Below, piece by piece: positions 6,528 through 12,332 of a DNA stretch of 12,332 nt. Where the stretch lies: positions 1-12,332 of the forward strand of contig JACQDS010000010.1 in the NCBI GenBank assembly GCA_016200995.1. The letters are read 5' to 3'. Both the position numbers and the translations under genes were made by a program. This DNA comes from Candidatus Azambacteria bacterium (GTDB taxonomy: Bacteria > Patescibacteriota > Minisyncoccia > GWC2-36-17 > M10-OD1-4). The number at the start of each line of letters is the position of its first letter. The stretch's first letter is position 1. The notes beneath the pieces were generated by a model that saw only the letters and a program-made list of their open reading frames with translations, was not told the origin of the DNA and made no database searches.

Positions 6528-8022
6528 ATATAAAAGACTCACCGGTCATCTCTTTTGGCTTTTTAAGACCAAAGAGGTCAAGAATAGTAGGAGCGACCCC
6601 ATCCAAAAATCCTGTATTTTTATTTAATTTTTTGTATCTTTCCGATATTAAGATGAGAGGCACCGGATTAAGAGTGTGGGATGTCAGAGGTTGACCGGAA
6701 ACTGTGTCAAAATTCTCCTCGGCATTGCCATGATCAGCCGTTATTAAGAGATCGTAGCCATGCTTTTTTGAAAGTTCAGCTATTCTTCCAAGAGCGTCGT
6801 CCACACTTTCAACAGCTTTAATTATCGCCGGCACATTTCCGCTGTGTCCGACCATATCGCAGTTTACCAGATTTGTCGCTATAAAATCATACTTTTCTGA
6901 CTCCATAGCCTCTTTTATTTTTTTAACTATCTCCTTAGCTTTCATCTCCGGTTTTTCATCGTGAGTTCTCACATCCTTACTGCTTTCTATAAGAATCCTG
7001 TCTTCGCCTTTTTCCGGTTCATATCTTTGCGCATTGAAGAAGAATGTCAGATGAGTGAATTTTTCCGTTTCCGTCACTTTCAATTGCCTGAGTCCGTTTT
7101 GGCTTATTACTTCCGAAAGAGTGTTTTTTATCTCTTCCGGCTCAAAAGCCACTCTGACATCAAGCTCATCATCGTATTTTGTCATCGCAACATATTTTAA
7201 ATTTTCTATCTTGCTATTTTTAAATTTATGCGCAAGCTGTTTCGCCCTATCTGATCGAAAATTGGCAAATATCACGGCGTCATTTGCCGATACGCAGCCC
7301 GCATCTTTTATTTTGGCCGGTTCTATGAATTCGTCCGATATCCCTTTCCGATACGAATGCTCTATCGCTTCAAGCGCGCTTTCAAAGCTTCCGTTTTCAT
7401 TTGTTGTCATGATCTCAAAATGCCTTGCAGTTCTGTCGTCGTTGTTATCCCTGTCCATTCCGAAATATCTGCCGCCTATGCTTGCTATTTTTCCGATATT
7501 TTCGGCTTTGAGAAAATTTTCCAGATCCTCTATGAAGATCTTTGCGCTTTTTGGCGCCGTGTCTCTGCCGTCTGTGAAAAGATGAAGCATTATATCTTTG
7601 ACCCCGGCCTGCTTTGCCGCTTTTATCAAGGCTTTAATATGCTCAATATGCCCATGGACACCGCCGGTGCTTGCGATGCCCTTGATATGCAAAACGCTGT
7701 TATGCCTTTTTACGTGTTCAAACGCTTCTAAGATGGCAGGATTTTTTGAAATCTCTCCGTTTTGCATTGACTTGTTTATTTTTACAAGATTTTGGTAAAT
7801 TATCCTGCCGGCGCCGATAACAAGATGATTTGCTTCCGAAGTTCCCATCTGGCCGTCCGGCAAACCTATATCCTCTCCGCTTGCGCCTAAAACAGCAAAA
7901 GGGAAGTTTGCGTAAAAATTATCAAGATTAGGCGTCCTTGCCGCCGTCATCGCGTTATGCTCTTTCTCTTGCCTGTATCCCATGCCATCACAAATAACTA
8001 AAATAACTTTATTTTTTTTCAT
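6526..8022 (-). CDS. gpmI: 2,3-bisphosphoglycerate-independent phosphoglycerate mutase
   Basis: GpmI interconverts 3- and 2-phosphoglycerate in glycolysis using two Mn2+ ions and a phosphoserine intermediate. Residue numbers are counted from the GTG at 8025. Seen: metal-binding ICDGMGYR with D13; nucleophile S63 in QMGTSEANHLVIGAGR; GGVHGHIEH (121-129); TDGRDTAP (151-158); GGRYFGMDRDNNDDR (184-198); FANFRSDRA (253-261); GEDRILIESSK (340-350); and the second metal set DMVGHSG (390-396), ADHGNAEE (430-437) and SH at 449-450. The length of 498-499 is normal. ATG at 8022 follows directly after an in-frame GTG at 8025; neither has a Shine-Dalgarno sequence. The gap to eno is only 19 bases, so gpmI is probably co-transcribed with eno, the next step of the pathway. 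Confidence 0.95.
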   Translation of the reverse strand: MKKNKVILVICDGMGYRQEKEHNAMTAARTPNLDNFYANFPFAVLGASGEDIGLPDGQMGTSEANHLVIGAGRIIYQNLVKINKSMQNGEISKNPAILEAFEHVKRHNSVLHIKGIASTGGVHGHIEHIKALIKAAKQAGVKDIMLHLFTDGRDTAPKSAKIFIEDLENFLKAENIGKIASIGGRYFGMDRDNNDDRTARHFEIMTTNENGSFESALEAIEHSYRKGISDEFIEPAKIKDAGCVSANDAVIFANFRSDRAKQLAHKFKNSKIENLKYVAMTKYDDELDVRVAFEPEEIKNTLSEVISQNGLRQLKVTETEKFTHLTFFFNAQRYEPEKGEDRILIESSKDVRTHDEKPEMKAKEIVKKIKEAMESEKYDFIATNLVNCDMVGHSGNVPAIIKAVESVDDALGRIAELSKKHGYDLLITADHGNAEENFDTVSGQPLTSHTLNPVPLILISERYKKLNKNTGFLDGVAPTILDLFGLKKPKEMTGESFI

Positions 8023-8032
8023 CACTTTTGTG

Positions 8033-8068
8033 AAAAACTAACTAGAATCTTTTACGAAAACACGCTAT
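8033..8068. repeat. Possible dispersed repeat around ACTAACTAGA (copy 1, at the eno stop)
   Basis: The stretch containing ACTAACTAGA (8037-8046) resembles 9497-9533, which contains the same ten bases (9501-9510). Hand alignment gives about 28 identities over about 39 columns with several small gaps, including shared TC, GAAAA, AC, GC and TAT after the core. The eno stop codon lies inside it. A ten-base match alone is expected by chance in a window this size, so only the extended similarity supports it. Confidence 0.35.
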
Positions 8069-9418
8069 CAAATTTCCCTGGGCTTCGACTGAGCTCAGCC
8101 GAATGTCCGAGGAATTTGCGCTCCCTCTCGGCTTCGTTCGTCCAGAAGGTAACTTTGCAAGTTTTGCTTTCTCCCCAAGCTCTTTTTCTATCTTCATAAG
8201 CCTGTTGTATTTTGCCGTTCTTTCGCTTCTTGCCGGCGCGCCGGTTTTTATCTCTCCGGTACCCATCGCCACTGCAAGGTCGGCGATGAAATCATCCTCC
8301 GTTTCTCCGCTTCTATGCGATATCACTGCCGTCATATTATTTTTTCTTGCAAGCGATATTGCCTCTATTGTTTCGGTAAGCGTGCCTATCTGATTAAGCT
8401 TTATTAAAATTGAATTAGTCGTTTTTTCTTTTACGCCTCTTTCAAGCCTTTTTATGTTGGTGACGTAAAGATCGTCTCCGACAAGCTGGATCTTTCCATC
8501 GGTTTTTTGCATAAAATTTTTAAATCCATCCCAGTCATCCTCAGAAAAAATATCCTCCATTGAAACTATTGGATATTTTTTCGCGACCTCCAAATAAAAC
8601 TCGGAAAGCTCGCCGCTTGAAAGAGTTTTGTTTTCTTTTTTAAGCTCATATTTTCCATTTTTGTAAAATTCCGTCGCGGCTGCGTCAATACAAAAAACAA
8701 TATCCTTTCCAAGTTCGTATCCGGCCTTTTTGGTAGCCTCTTTCATTAAAAGGAAAGGCTCTTCATTTGAAGCGACAGCCGGCGCAAAGCCGCCCTCATC
8801 CCCGACATTCGTTGAATATCCTTTTTCTTTGAGTGTTTTTTTAAGATGAAAATATATCTCGGCACACATCCTGACGGCATCAGCCATCGTTTTTGCGCCG
8901 ACCGGCATTATCATATACTCCTGAATGTCGGTTGCCCAGCTTGCGTGTTTGCCACCGTTCATAATATTCATCATCGGCAAAGGCATCAAAAATTCACCGG
9001 AAAAATTCGGATTGAATTTGCTTAAATACTGATAAAGCGGTTTTTTCTCGGAAGCCGCGGCGGCTCTCGCAGAGGCAAGCGAAACCGCCAAGATAGCATT
9101 AGCTCCAAGCCTAGCCTTGTTTTCCGTGCCGTCAAGCCCCAGCATTTTTCTGTCTATCTCCTCCTGCTCTGAAGCATCCATTCCTAAAAGCTCCGGAGCG
9201 ATAATTTTCTCAATATTTTCAACAGCTTTTCGAACCCCGAGGCCATTATATCTTTTTTCATCATCGCGAAGCTCAACAGCTTCGTAAGATCCGGTGGAGG
9301 CGCCGGAAGGCACCATAGCGGAACCACAATATCCATCTTCCAGAGAAACGGTCGCTTCAACGGTTGGGGAGCCTCTTGAATCCAAAACTTCAATAGCAGA
9401 AATTGACTTTATTTTCAT
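8042..9418 (-). CDS. eno: Enolase with an atypical C-terminal tail
   Basis: Enolase converts 2-phosphoglycerate to phosphoenolpyruvate with Mg2+. Visible in the 458 residues: [12 protein letters not shown] (10-21), [10 protein letters not shown] (38-47), NGGKHA (154-159), GDEGGFAP (206-213), metal ligands D244, E288 and D315 in FCIDAA, SMEDIF and VGDD, catalytic K340 in LIKLNQIGT, and the SHRSGETED loop (367-375). The domain ends at about residue 422 ([13 protein letters not shown]), where the usual enolase stops. About 36 further residues rich in Ser, Arg and Pro follow; they read through a palindromic repeat and do not look like enolase. The start ATG 9418 has an extended -10 promoter about 30 bases upstream and no Shine-Dalgarno sequence. 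gpmI follows 19 bases after the stop. Confidence 0.95.
   Translation of the reverse strand: MKIKSISAIEVLDSRGSPTVEATVSLEDGYCGSAMVPSGASTGSYEAVELRDDEKRYNGLGVRKAVENIEKIIAPELLGMDASEQEEIDRKMLGLDGTENKARLGANAILAVSLASARAAAASEKKPLYQYLSKFNPNFSGEFLMPLPMMNIMNGGKHASWATDIQEYMIMPVGAKTMADAVRMCAEIYFHLKKTLKEKGYSTNVGDEGGFAPAVASNEEPFLLMKEATKKAGYELGKDIVFCIDAAATEFYKNGKYELKKENKTLSSGELSEFYLEVAKKYPIVSMEDIFSEDDWDGFKNFMQKTDGKIQLVGDDLYVTNIKRLERGVKEKTTNSILIKLNQIGTLTETIEAISLARKNNMTAVISHRSGETEDDFIADLAVAMGTGEIKTGAPARSERTAKYNRLMKIEKELGEKAKLAKLPSGRTKPRGSANSSDIRLSSVEAQGNLIACFRKRF
8070..8117. repeat. Imperfect 48-base palindrome inside the eno 3' tail
   Basis: The sequence is symmetrical about GAG|CTC at 8093/8094. The inner 20 bases, TTCGACTGAGCTCAGCCGAA (8084-8103), are palindromic apart from one mismatched position in each arm. 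Similarity continues outward to AAATTT at 8070 and AATTT ending at 8117, with about 17 of 24 positions pairing. It encodes part of the extra tail of enolase. The core resembles short GAGCTC-centred palindromes that I recall as scattered in many bacterial genomes; that recollection is not tested here. Confidence 0.7.
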
Positions 9419-9446
9419 AAAATTTTTTAAATATTTATAGTAATAA

Positions 9447-9455
9447 ATTATATCA
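9447..9455 (-). promoter_or_regulatory. Extended -10 promoter for eno
   Basis: On the minus strand TGATATAAT (9455 to 9447) is a perfect extended -10 element (TGn plus TATAAT). No good -35 box is seen 16-18 bases upstream, as is common for extended -10 promoters. Transcription would start near 9440, giving a leader of about 20 bases ahead of ATG 9418. Confidence 0.6.
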
Positions 9456-9479
9456 CAATGGAGATATTTTAAAAGACGA

Positions 9480-9588
9480 GCCCCGTTAGAAACTGCAAAG
9501 ACTAACTAGATCAAGATGAAAAGACAGCGTTATGACAAGATATTTTCTGTCTTAATTAAACTTTATATTTTTTTGCTTCTAACGGGGC
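9480..9588. repeat. Second CCCCGTTAGAA-family palindromic element, between eno and fmt
   Basis: Perfect 12-base arms GCCCCGTTAGAA (9480-9491) and TTCTAACGGGGC (9577-9588) enclose about 85 bases of AT-rich sequence. The arms share CCCCGTTAGAA/TTCTAACGGGG with the element in rlmN, but the interiors differ. AAAGAC (9472-9477) and GTCTTT (9595-9600) can pair outside the arms. The right arm and interior overlap the fmt 3' end: the last codons of fmt (APLEAKKYKV) and its TAA are read from the element. The left arm ends about 25 bases upstream of the eno -10 box. Confidence 0.8.
9521..9553 (-). terminator. Weak hairpin that may end the def-fmt transcript
   Basis: Within the palindromic element, AAGACAG (9521-9527) pairs with CTGTCTT (9547-9553), a 7-bp stem with a 19-base loop. 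Reading on the minus strand just past the fmt stop, the stem runs into TTTTC. It is a poor but well-placed terminator; the larger 12-bp outer stem could also contribute. Confidence 0.35.
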
Positions 9589-10521
9589 GAGCTTGTCTTT
9601 ATAGCCTTGATAAAAAGCTTCGCCGGACATCTTATTTTTTGATTCCGGCTGAACCTCAAGAAGAGATAAACATCCGTTTCTTGTTTGAAAAACGAGTTTC
9701 CTTTTTTTATTCAAATAAATTTTTTCTTTTCTTTCCGGATCGCACTCGCAGAGAGAAACTTTTTTGAATTTAACTTTCAGTTTTTTTCCGTTTTTTTCTG
9801 AAAACATAAAATAAACCCCCGGCCAAGAATGAAAAGCCCTTGCCATTCTTTCAATTTCTTGCGCTGTCGCGCTTTCTTTTATCTCGCCGTCCTCTTTTTT
9901 TATTATTTTTGTAAATGTCGCTTGCGTATGATCTTGCTCTTGCGGTTTTATGCTGTTTTTAAAGTAAAGTGGCAAAGTCTCGACGAGTAGGGAAGCGCCT
10001 GCAAGGGAAAGTTTTTTCAAAAGACTTTCCGTCGTGTCGTCTTCTGCGATCTTAACGCTTCTTTGCGCGACTACCGGACCGTGGTCCAGCTGTTCGTCTA
10101 TTTGCATAATGCTTACGCCTGTCTCTTTTTCACCGACAAGTATGGCGTATTGCGCCGGCGAAGCGCCTCGAAATTTTGGCAGCAGAGAGGCGTGAATGTT
10201 TAAAATTCCGAACTTCGGAATGTCTATGATATTTTTTGGAATAATCTTCCCGTAAGCGACCACGATCATAATATCCGGTGATGCTGATCTTATCTTTTCA
10301 TAAGCTTCCTTATCTTTAAGAGTATTTGGCTGCCAAACTTCAATATTATTTTTTAAAGCAATAAGTTTAACCGGAGATGGGGTTATTATCTGCTTTCTGC
10401 CGACCGGTTTGTCTTTTTGAGTGATGACCAAAGAGGGCTTAAAACCGGAATTTACGAGTGCTTCCAAGGCCTCAGCCGCAATATCCGGCGTACCCATAAA
10501 TATTATATTTTTATTTTCCAT
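9556..10521 (-). CDS. fmt: Methionyl-tRNA formyltransferase
   Basis: Fmt transfers the formyl group from 10-formyl-tetrahydrofolate to Met-tRNA of the initiator. Numbered from ATG 10521 (321 residues): IIFMGTPDIAAEAL (6-19) opens the Rossmann domain; the folate-site hallmark LNIHASLLPKFRGASP lies at about 107-122 with N108 and H110; and IDEQLDHGPVV carries D146, matching the E. coli catalytic Asn/His/Asp set. The C-terminal OB-fold domain with RAFHSWPGVYF follows. The end GYKDKL is where Fmt proteins commonly finish; the last ten residues come from a palindromic repeat that also provides the stop. ATG 10521 overlaps the def 3' end by 11 bases; an ATG at 10539 would add six residues. It works with def in the same transcript. 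Confidence 0.95.
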   Translation of the reverse strand: MENKNIIFMGTPDIAAEALEALVNSGFKPSLVITQKDKPVGRKQIITPSPVKLIALKNNIEVWQPNTLKDKEAYEKIRSASPDIMIVVAYGKIIPKNIIDIPKFGILNIHASLLPKFRGASPAQYAILVGEKETGVSIMQIDEQLDHGPVVAQRSVKIAEDDTTESLLKKLSLAGASLLVETLPLYFKNSIKPQEQDHTQATFTKIIKKEDGEIKESATAQEIERMARAFHSWPGVYFMFSEKNGKKLKVKFKKVSLCECDPERKEKIYLNKKRKLVFQTRNGCLSLLEVQPESKNKMSGEAFYQGYKDKLAPLEAKKYKV

Positions 10522-10996
10522 CTGTTTTTTGAGATTCAACCTTCTCAGCTTTGTCTATGAAAAGAATTCCGTTTAGGTGATCCACTTCATGCTGGATGAG
10601 CTGCGCGACAAGCCCTGTAGCTTTGATTTTGAATTTTCTGCCGTTCTCATTGCAAGCCTCGGCTTTTACCCAATCCGCTCTTCTTATCTTGCCGTAATAT
10701 TCCGGCAAGGAAAGGCAACCTTCGCCTTTTAAGATCATATTTTCGGAAATTTTCGTTATCTCCGGATTTATAAAAACCGTCTGATTTATGCCAAGGTCAT
10801 CGGAAGCGACAAATATTCTCAAATTTTTTCCGGCTTGCGGAGCGGCAAGCCCGACCCCATTGGGAGTGGACTTTAAAGTCGTTTTCATATTCAAAATAAA
10901 CTTCTGTATTTCAGGACTCTGAATATCCGCGACTTCTTCAGACCGCGTCCTGAGTATCTTATTTTCCGCGCCTTTTTCTATATTAAGTATTGACAT
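10511..10996 (-). CDS. def: Peptide deformylase
   Basis: Def removes the formyl group from the N-terminus of new proteins using a bound metal ion. The 161 residues from ATG 10996 contain all three family motifs: GVGLAAPQ (47-54), EGCLS (92-96) with metal ligand C94, and HEVDH (136-140) giving the two His ligands and the catalytic Glu. N-terminus MSILNIEKGAENKILRTRS is typical. Two starts compete. GTG at 11002 sits seven bases after AAGGAG, a good Shine-Dalgarno arrangement. ATG 10996 lies at or next to the predicted start of transcription of a near-consensus promoter and would then be leaderless. A longer frame back to 11083 would translate the upstream palindrome and is unlikely. fmt overlaps its 3' end, so deformylase and formyltransferase are made together. 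Confidence 0.95.
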   Translation of the reverse strand: MSILNIEKGAENKILRTRSEEVADIQSPEIQKFILNMKTTLKSTPNGVGLAAPQAGKNLRIFVASDDLGINQTVFINPEITKISENMILKGEGCLSLPEYYGKIRRADWVKAEACNENGRKFKIKATGLVAQLIQHEVDHLNGILFIDKAEKVESQKTDGK

Positions 10997-11003
10997 AAGC
11001 ACA

Positions 11004-11032
11004 ATTATACTCCTTAATATCAAAAATTTCAA
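11004..11032 (-). promoter_or_regulatory. Near-consensus sigma70 promoter for def-fmt
   Basis: On the minus strand, TTGAAA (11032 to 11027), a spacer of exactly 17 bases, then a perfect TATAAT (11009 to 11004). The predicted transcription start is about 10997, directly at the def ATG. The AAGGAG at 11015 to 11010 falls in the spacer, so it would only be present in longer transcripts coming from upstream. Confidence 0.65.
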
Positions 11033-11044
11033 CCCCCCATCCCA

Positions 11045-11085
11045 ACTTGGAGACTCAATCTCCAATGGAGATTGAGTCTCCAAGT
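11045..11085. repeat. Perfect 19-base inverted repeat between priA and def
   Basis: ACTTGGAGACTCAATCTCC (11045-11063), loop AAT, and its exact reverse complement (11067-11085). AACCC near 11031 and GGGTT near 11090, which touches the priA stop codon, could extend the pairing outward. It lies eight bases past priA and just upstream of the def promoter. No T-tract follows it on the minus strand, so it is not a classical terminator, although it would strongly fold in RNA. Within each arm GGAGA and TCTCC are themselves repeated in inverted order. Confidence 0.85.
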
Positions 11086-11092
11086 GAAAGGG

Positions 11093-12331
11093 TTAAAGCA
11101 GACTTTCCGGATTGACGTCAATAATCCAGCCTTCCGGAATGTTTTTTAAAAGCAGGTCCTTTTCTTTTTTAGGATCATCGGTATTTTTAATCTTTACGAT
11201 GACCTGCCAGATATAATTATTTTTGACTTTTGGAATGTATGCCGGAGCGGGACCTAATATCCGGATATTTTTTAGATTTAATTTTTCTATTTTTGAGGTC
11301 AACCTATCAGCCTCTAATTCCGCGATCTTTCTGTCTTTATTTTTGTATATTAATTTAATTAGCGAAGAAAACGGCGGATAGCCGAAGGTCTCTCGGCTTT
11401 GAATTTCATTTTTATAAAACTTTTCATAATCCATATTTTTTATTATTTCAAAAATAGGATTTTCAGGAGTGTATGTCTGAATTATAAAATCAGAATTTTT
11501 GCCGCAAAAAAAAGAGATCCGGCTTGCAACCTGAAATATTCTTTCGCCGGATCTGAAGTCCGGCAGATACAAAAGATTATCCATAGAGAGTACGGCCGCC
11601 AGCTCAACTTTAAGAAGATCGTATTTTTTAAATAGAAGCTGGGTCCCGACCAAGATATTGATATTTCCATTTTTAAATCCATCAAAAACCTCTTTTTGCT
11701 CCTTTTGTGTCGGCGCAAAATCCGAATCCAAAATTCCAATTTTTGCTTCCGGCCAAAGCTTTAATATCTCCTCCTTGGATTTTTGCGTTCCGGCGCCGAA
11801 ATATTTGATCCTGTGGCTTTGGCATTTCGGGCATTTAAGTATCAGATCCTTTTTAAATCCGCAATAGTGGCAAGCTAAGAAGCTTTTAACTCCTTCATGA
11901 TGTATTAAAGACGCATCGCAATTTGGACATTTTTCAACATATCCGCAATCCCGGCAAAAGACGAATGTTTCCGAGCCTTTTCTTGATATGAAAAGCACGG
12001 CTTTTTTACCGCCATTTATCACATTTTCAAGCTTTTCTTGAAGTTGATAGGAGAGTATTGAGTAATTTCCTCCATGAACCTCGTTTCGCATATCCACCAA
12101 AATAGGCTTTTTTGTTTCAATGTCATTTAACCTTGCAACTTCAAAATTTTTATACGACTCAACACTTGGAACGACGCTGCCAAAAATAACATTCGCGGAA
12201 AAAAGCTCCGCAAGCTTTAAAGCCACATCTTTTGTCTGGTAATAAGGCATCGTATCCCGAGACTTGTAAGATGCGTCCTCTTCTTCATCCAAAATAATTA
12301 AGCCAAGATCTGAAAAATTTGAAAAGACCCC
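11093..12331 (-). CDS. priA: PriA-like primosomal protein N', partial, with degenerate helicase motifs
   Basis: The frame is open to the right edge, so the N-terminal DNA-binding part and Walker A lie outside the window. The visible part has the PriA order: Walker B region LGLIILDEEED, then GSVVPS, then the zinc module with eight cysteines in four pairs (CRDC, CPNC, CHYC, CPKC), then GAGTQKSKEEI, GTQLL, LPDFRSGER, IIQTY, YPPFSSL, the LGPAPA C-terminal domain and the ending DVNPESLL. PriA normally restarts stalled replication forks as a 3'-5' helicase. Here the DEEHD box reads DEEED, GSATPS reads GSVVPS, the GHDF part of motif V reads KYDL, and QVAGRAGR reads QVASRISF, without the arginine finger. 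The zinc and C-terminal parts are well kept. This suggests a structural or loading role without helicase activity, as inferred for actinobacterial PriA. Confidence 0.88.
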   Translation of the reverse strand, partial: GVFSNFSDLGLIILDEEEDASYKSRDTMPYYQTKDVALKLAELFSANVIFGSVVPSVESYKNFEVARLNDIETKKPILVDMRNEVHGGNYSILSYQLQEKLENVINGGKKAVLFISRKGSETFVFCRDCGYVEKCPNCDASLIHHEGVKSFLACHYCGFKKDLILKCPKCQSHRIKYFGAGTQKSKEEILKLWPEAKIGILDSDFAPTQKEQKEVFDGFKNGNINILVGTQLLFKKYDLLKVELAAVLSMDNLLYLPDFRSGERIFQVASRISFFCGKNSDFIIQTYTPENPIFEIIKNMDYEKFYKNEIQSRETFGYPPFSSLIKLIYKNKDRKIAELEADRLTSKIEKLNLKNIRILGPAPAYIPKVKNNYIWQVIVKIKNTDDPKKEKDLLLKNIPEGWIIDVNPESLL

Positions 12332-12332
12332 G

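Noticed and set aside
7055..7585. A 176-codon open frame on the plus strand opposite gpmI
   Set aside because: It lies entirely opposite well-conserved gpmI codons, has no ribosome binding site and resembles no family; it is a shadow of the gpmI codon pattern.
8037..9510. The bare ten-base repeat ACTAACTAGA as proof of a repeat family
   Set aside because: Dozens of exact ten-base pairs are expected by chance in 12 kb; only the longer alignment is reported, at low confidence.
10997..11083. A 29-codon upstream extension of def starting METQSPLEIESPS
   Set aside because: It would translate one arm of the perfect palindrome and the promoter; peptide deformylases start at about MSIL, and the -35/-10 boxes would lie inside the coding sequence.
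1..12332. CRISPR array, rRNA or tRNA genes, insertion sequence transposase, toxin-antitoxin or phage genes
   Set aside because: No regularly spaced direct repeats, no conserved RNA stretches and no matching protein motifs were seen on either strand.

Overview
The window looks like a piece of a small-genome bacterium, most likely a member of the Patescibacteria (Candidate Phyla Radiation, Parcubacteria-like). This is an inference, resting on dense packing of short housekeeping genes with 4-20 base overlaps, an alanyl-tRNA synthetase of only 626 residues that lacks its C-terminal domain, AT-rich spacers, and palindromic repeats lying in and beside genes. TGA is used as a stop throughout, so the code is the standard bacterial one.

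Layout. The left half is on the plus strand: a chimeric reading frame (start of complex I subunit NuoH joined in frame to the radical-SAM part of RlmN), mnmA, a Nudix hydrolase, alaS, a 60-residue CDGSH iron-sulfur protein, a class I/II aminotransferase, and a shortened second Nudix gene with its own promoter. A bidirectional hairpin terminator at about 6494-6527 separates this from the right half, which is all on the minus strand. Read in the direction of transcription from the right edge, it holds priA (5' end outside the window), def, fmt, eno and gpmI.

How the genes work together. Most serve translation: rRNA/tRNA methylation (RlmN), tRNA thiolation (MnmA), alanine charging (AlaS), formylation of initiator Met-tRNA (Fmt) and removal of the formyl group (Def). 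GpmI and Eno are consecutive steps of lower glycolysis. PriA belongs to replication restart, but here its ATPase motifs look decayed.

Main points of interest. (1) The NuoH-RlmN junction near base 287 is best explained as an assembly or recombination chimera. (2) A palindromic element bounded by CCCCGTTAGAA / TTCTAACGGGG occurs twice: once in frame inside rlmN, once between eno and fmt, where it supplies the last fmt codons. (3) eno carries a tail of about 36 residues encoded across a second type of palindrome. (4) A perfect 19-base inverted repeat separates priA from def. (5) PriA keeps eight zinc-binding cysteines but has lost the consensus of helicase motifs II, III, V and VI. No complete new defence or mobile system is visible; the palindromic elements that enter coding sequence are the most unusual structure here.
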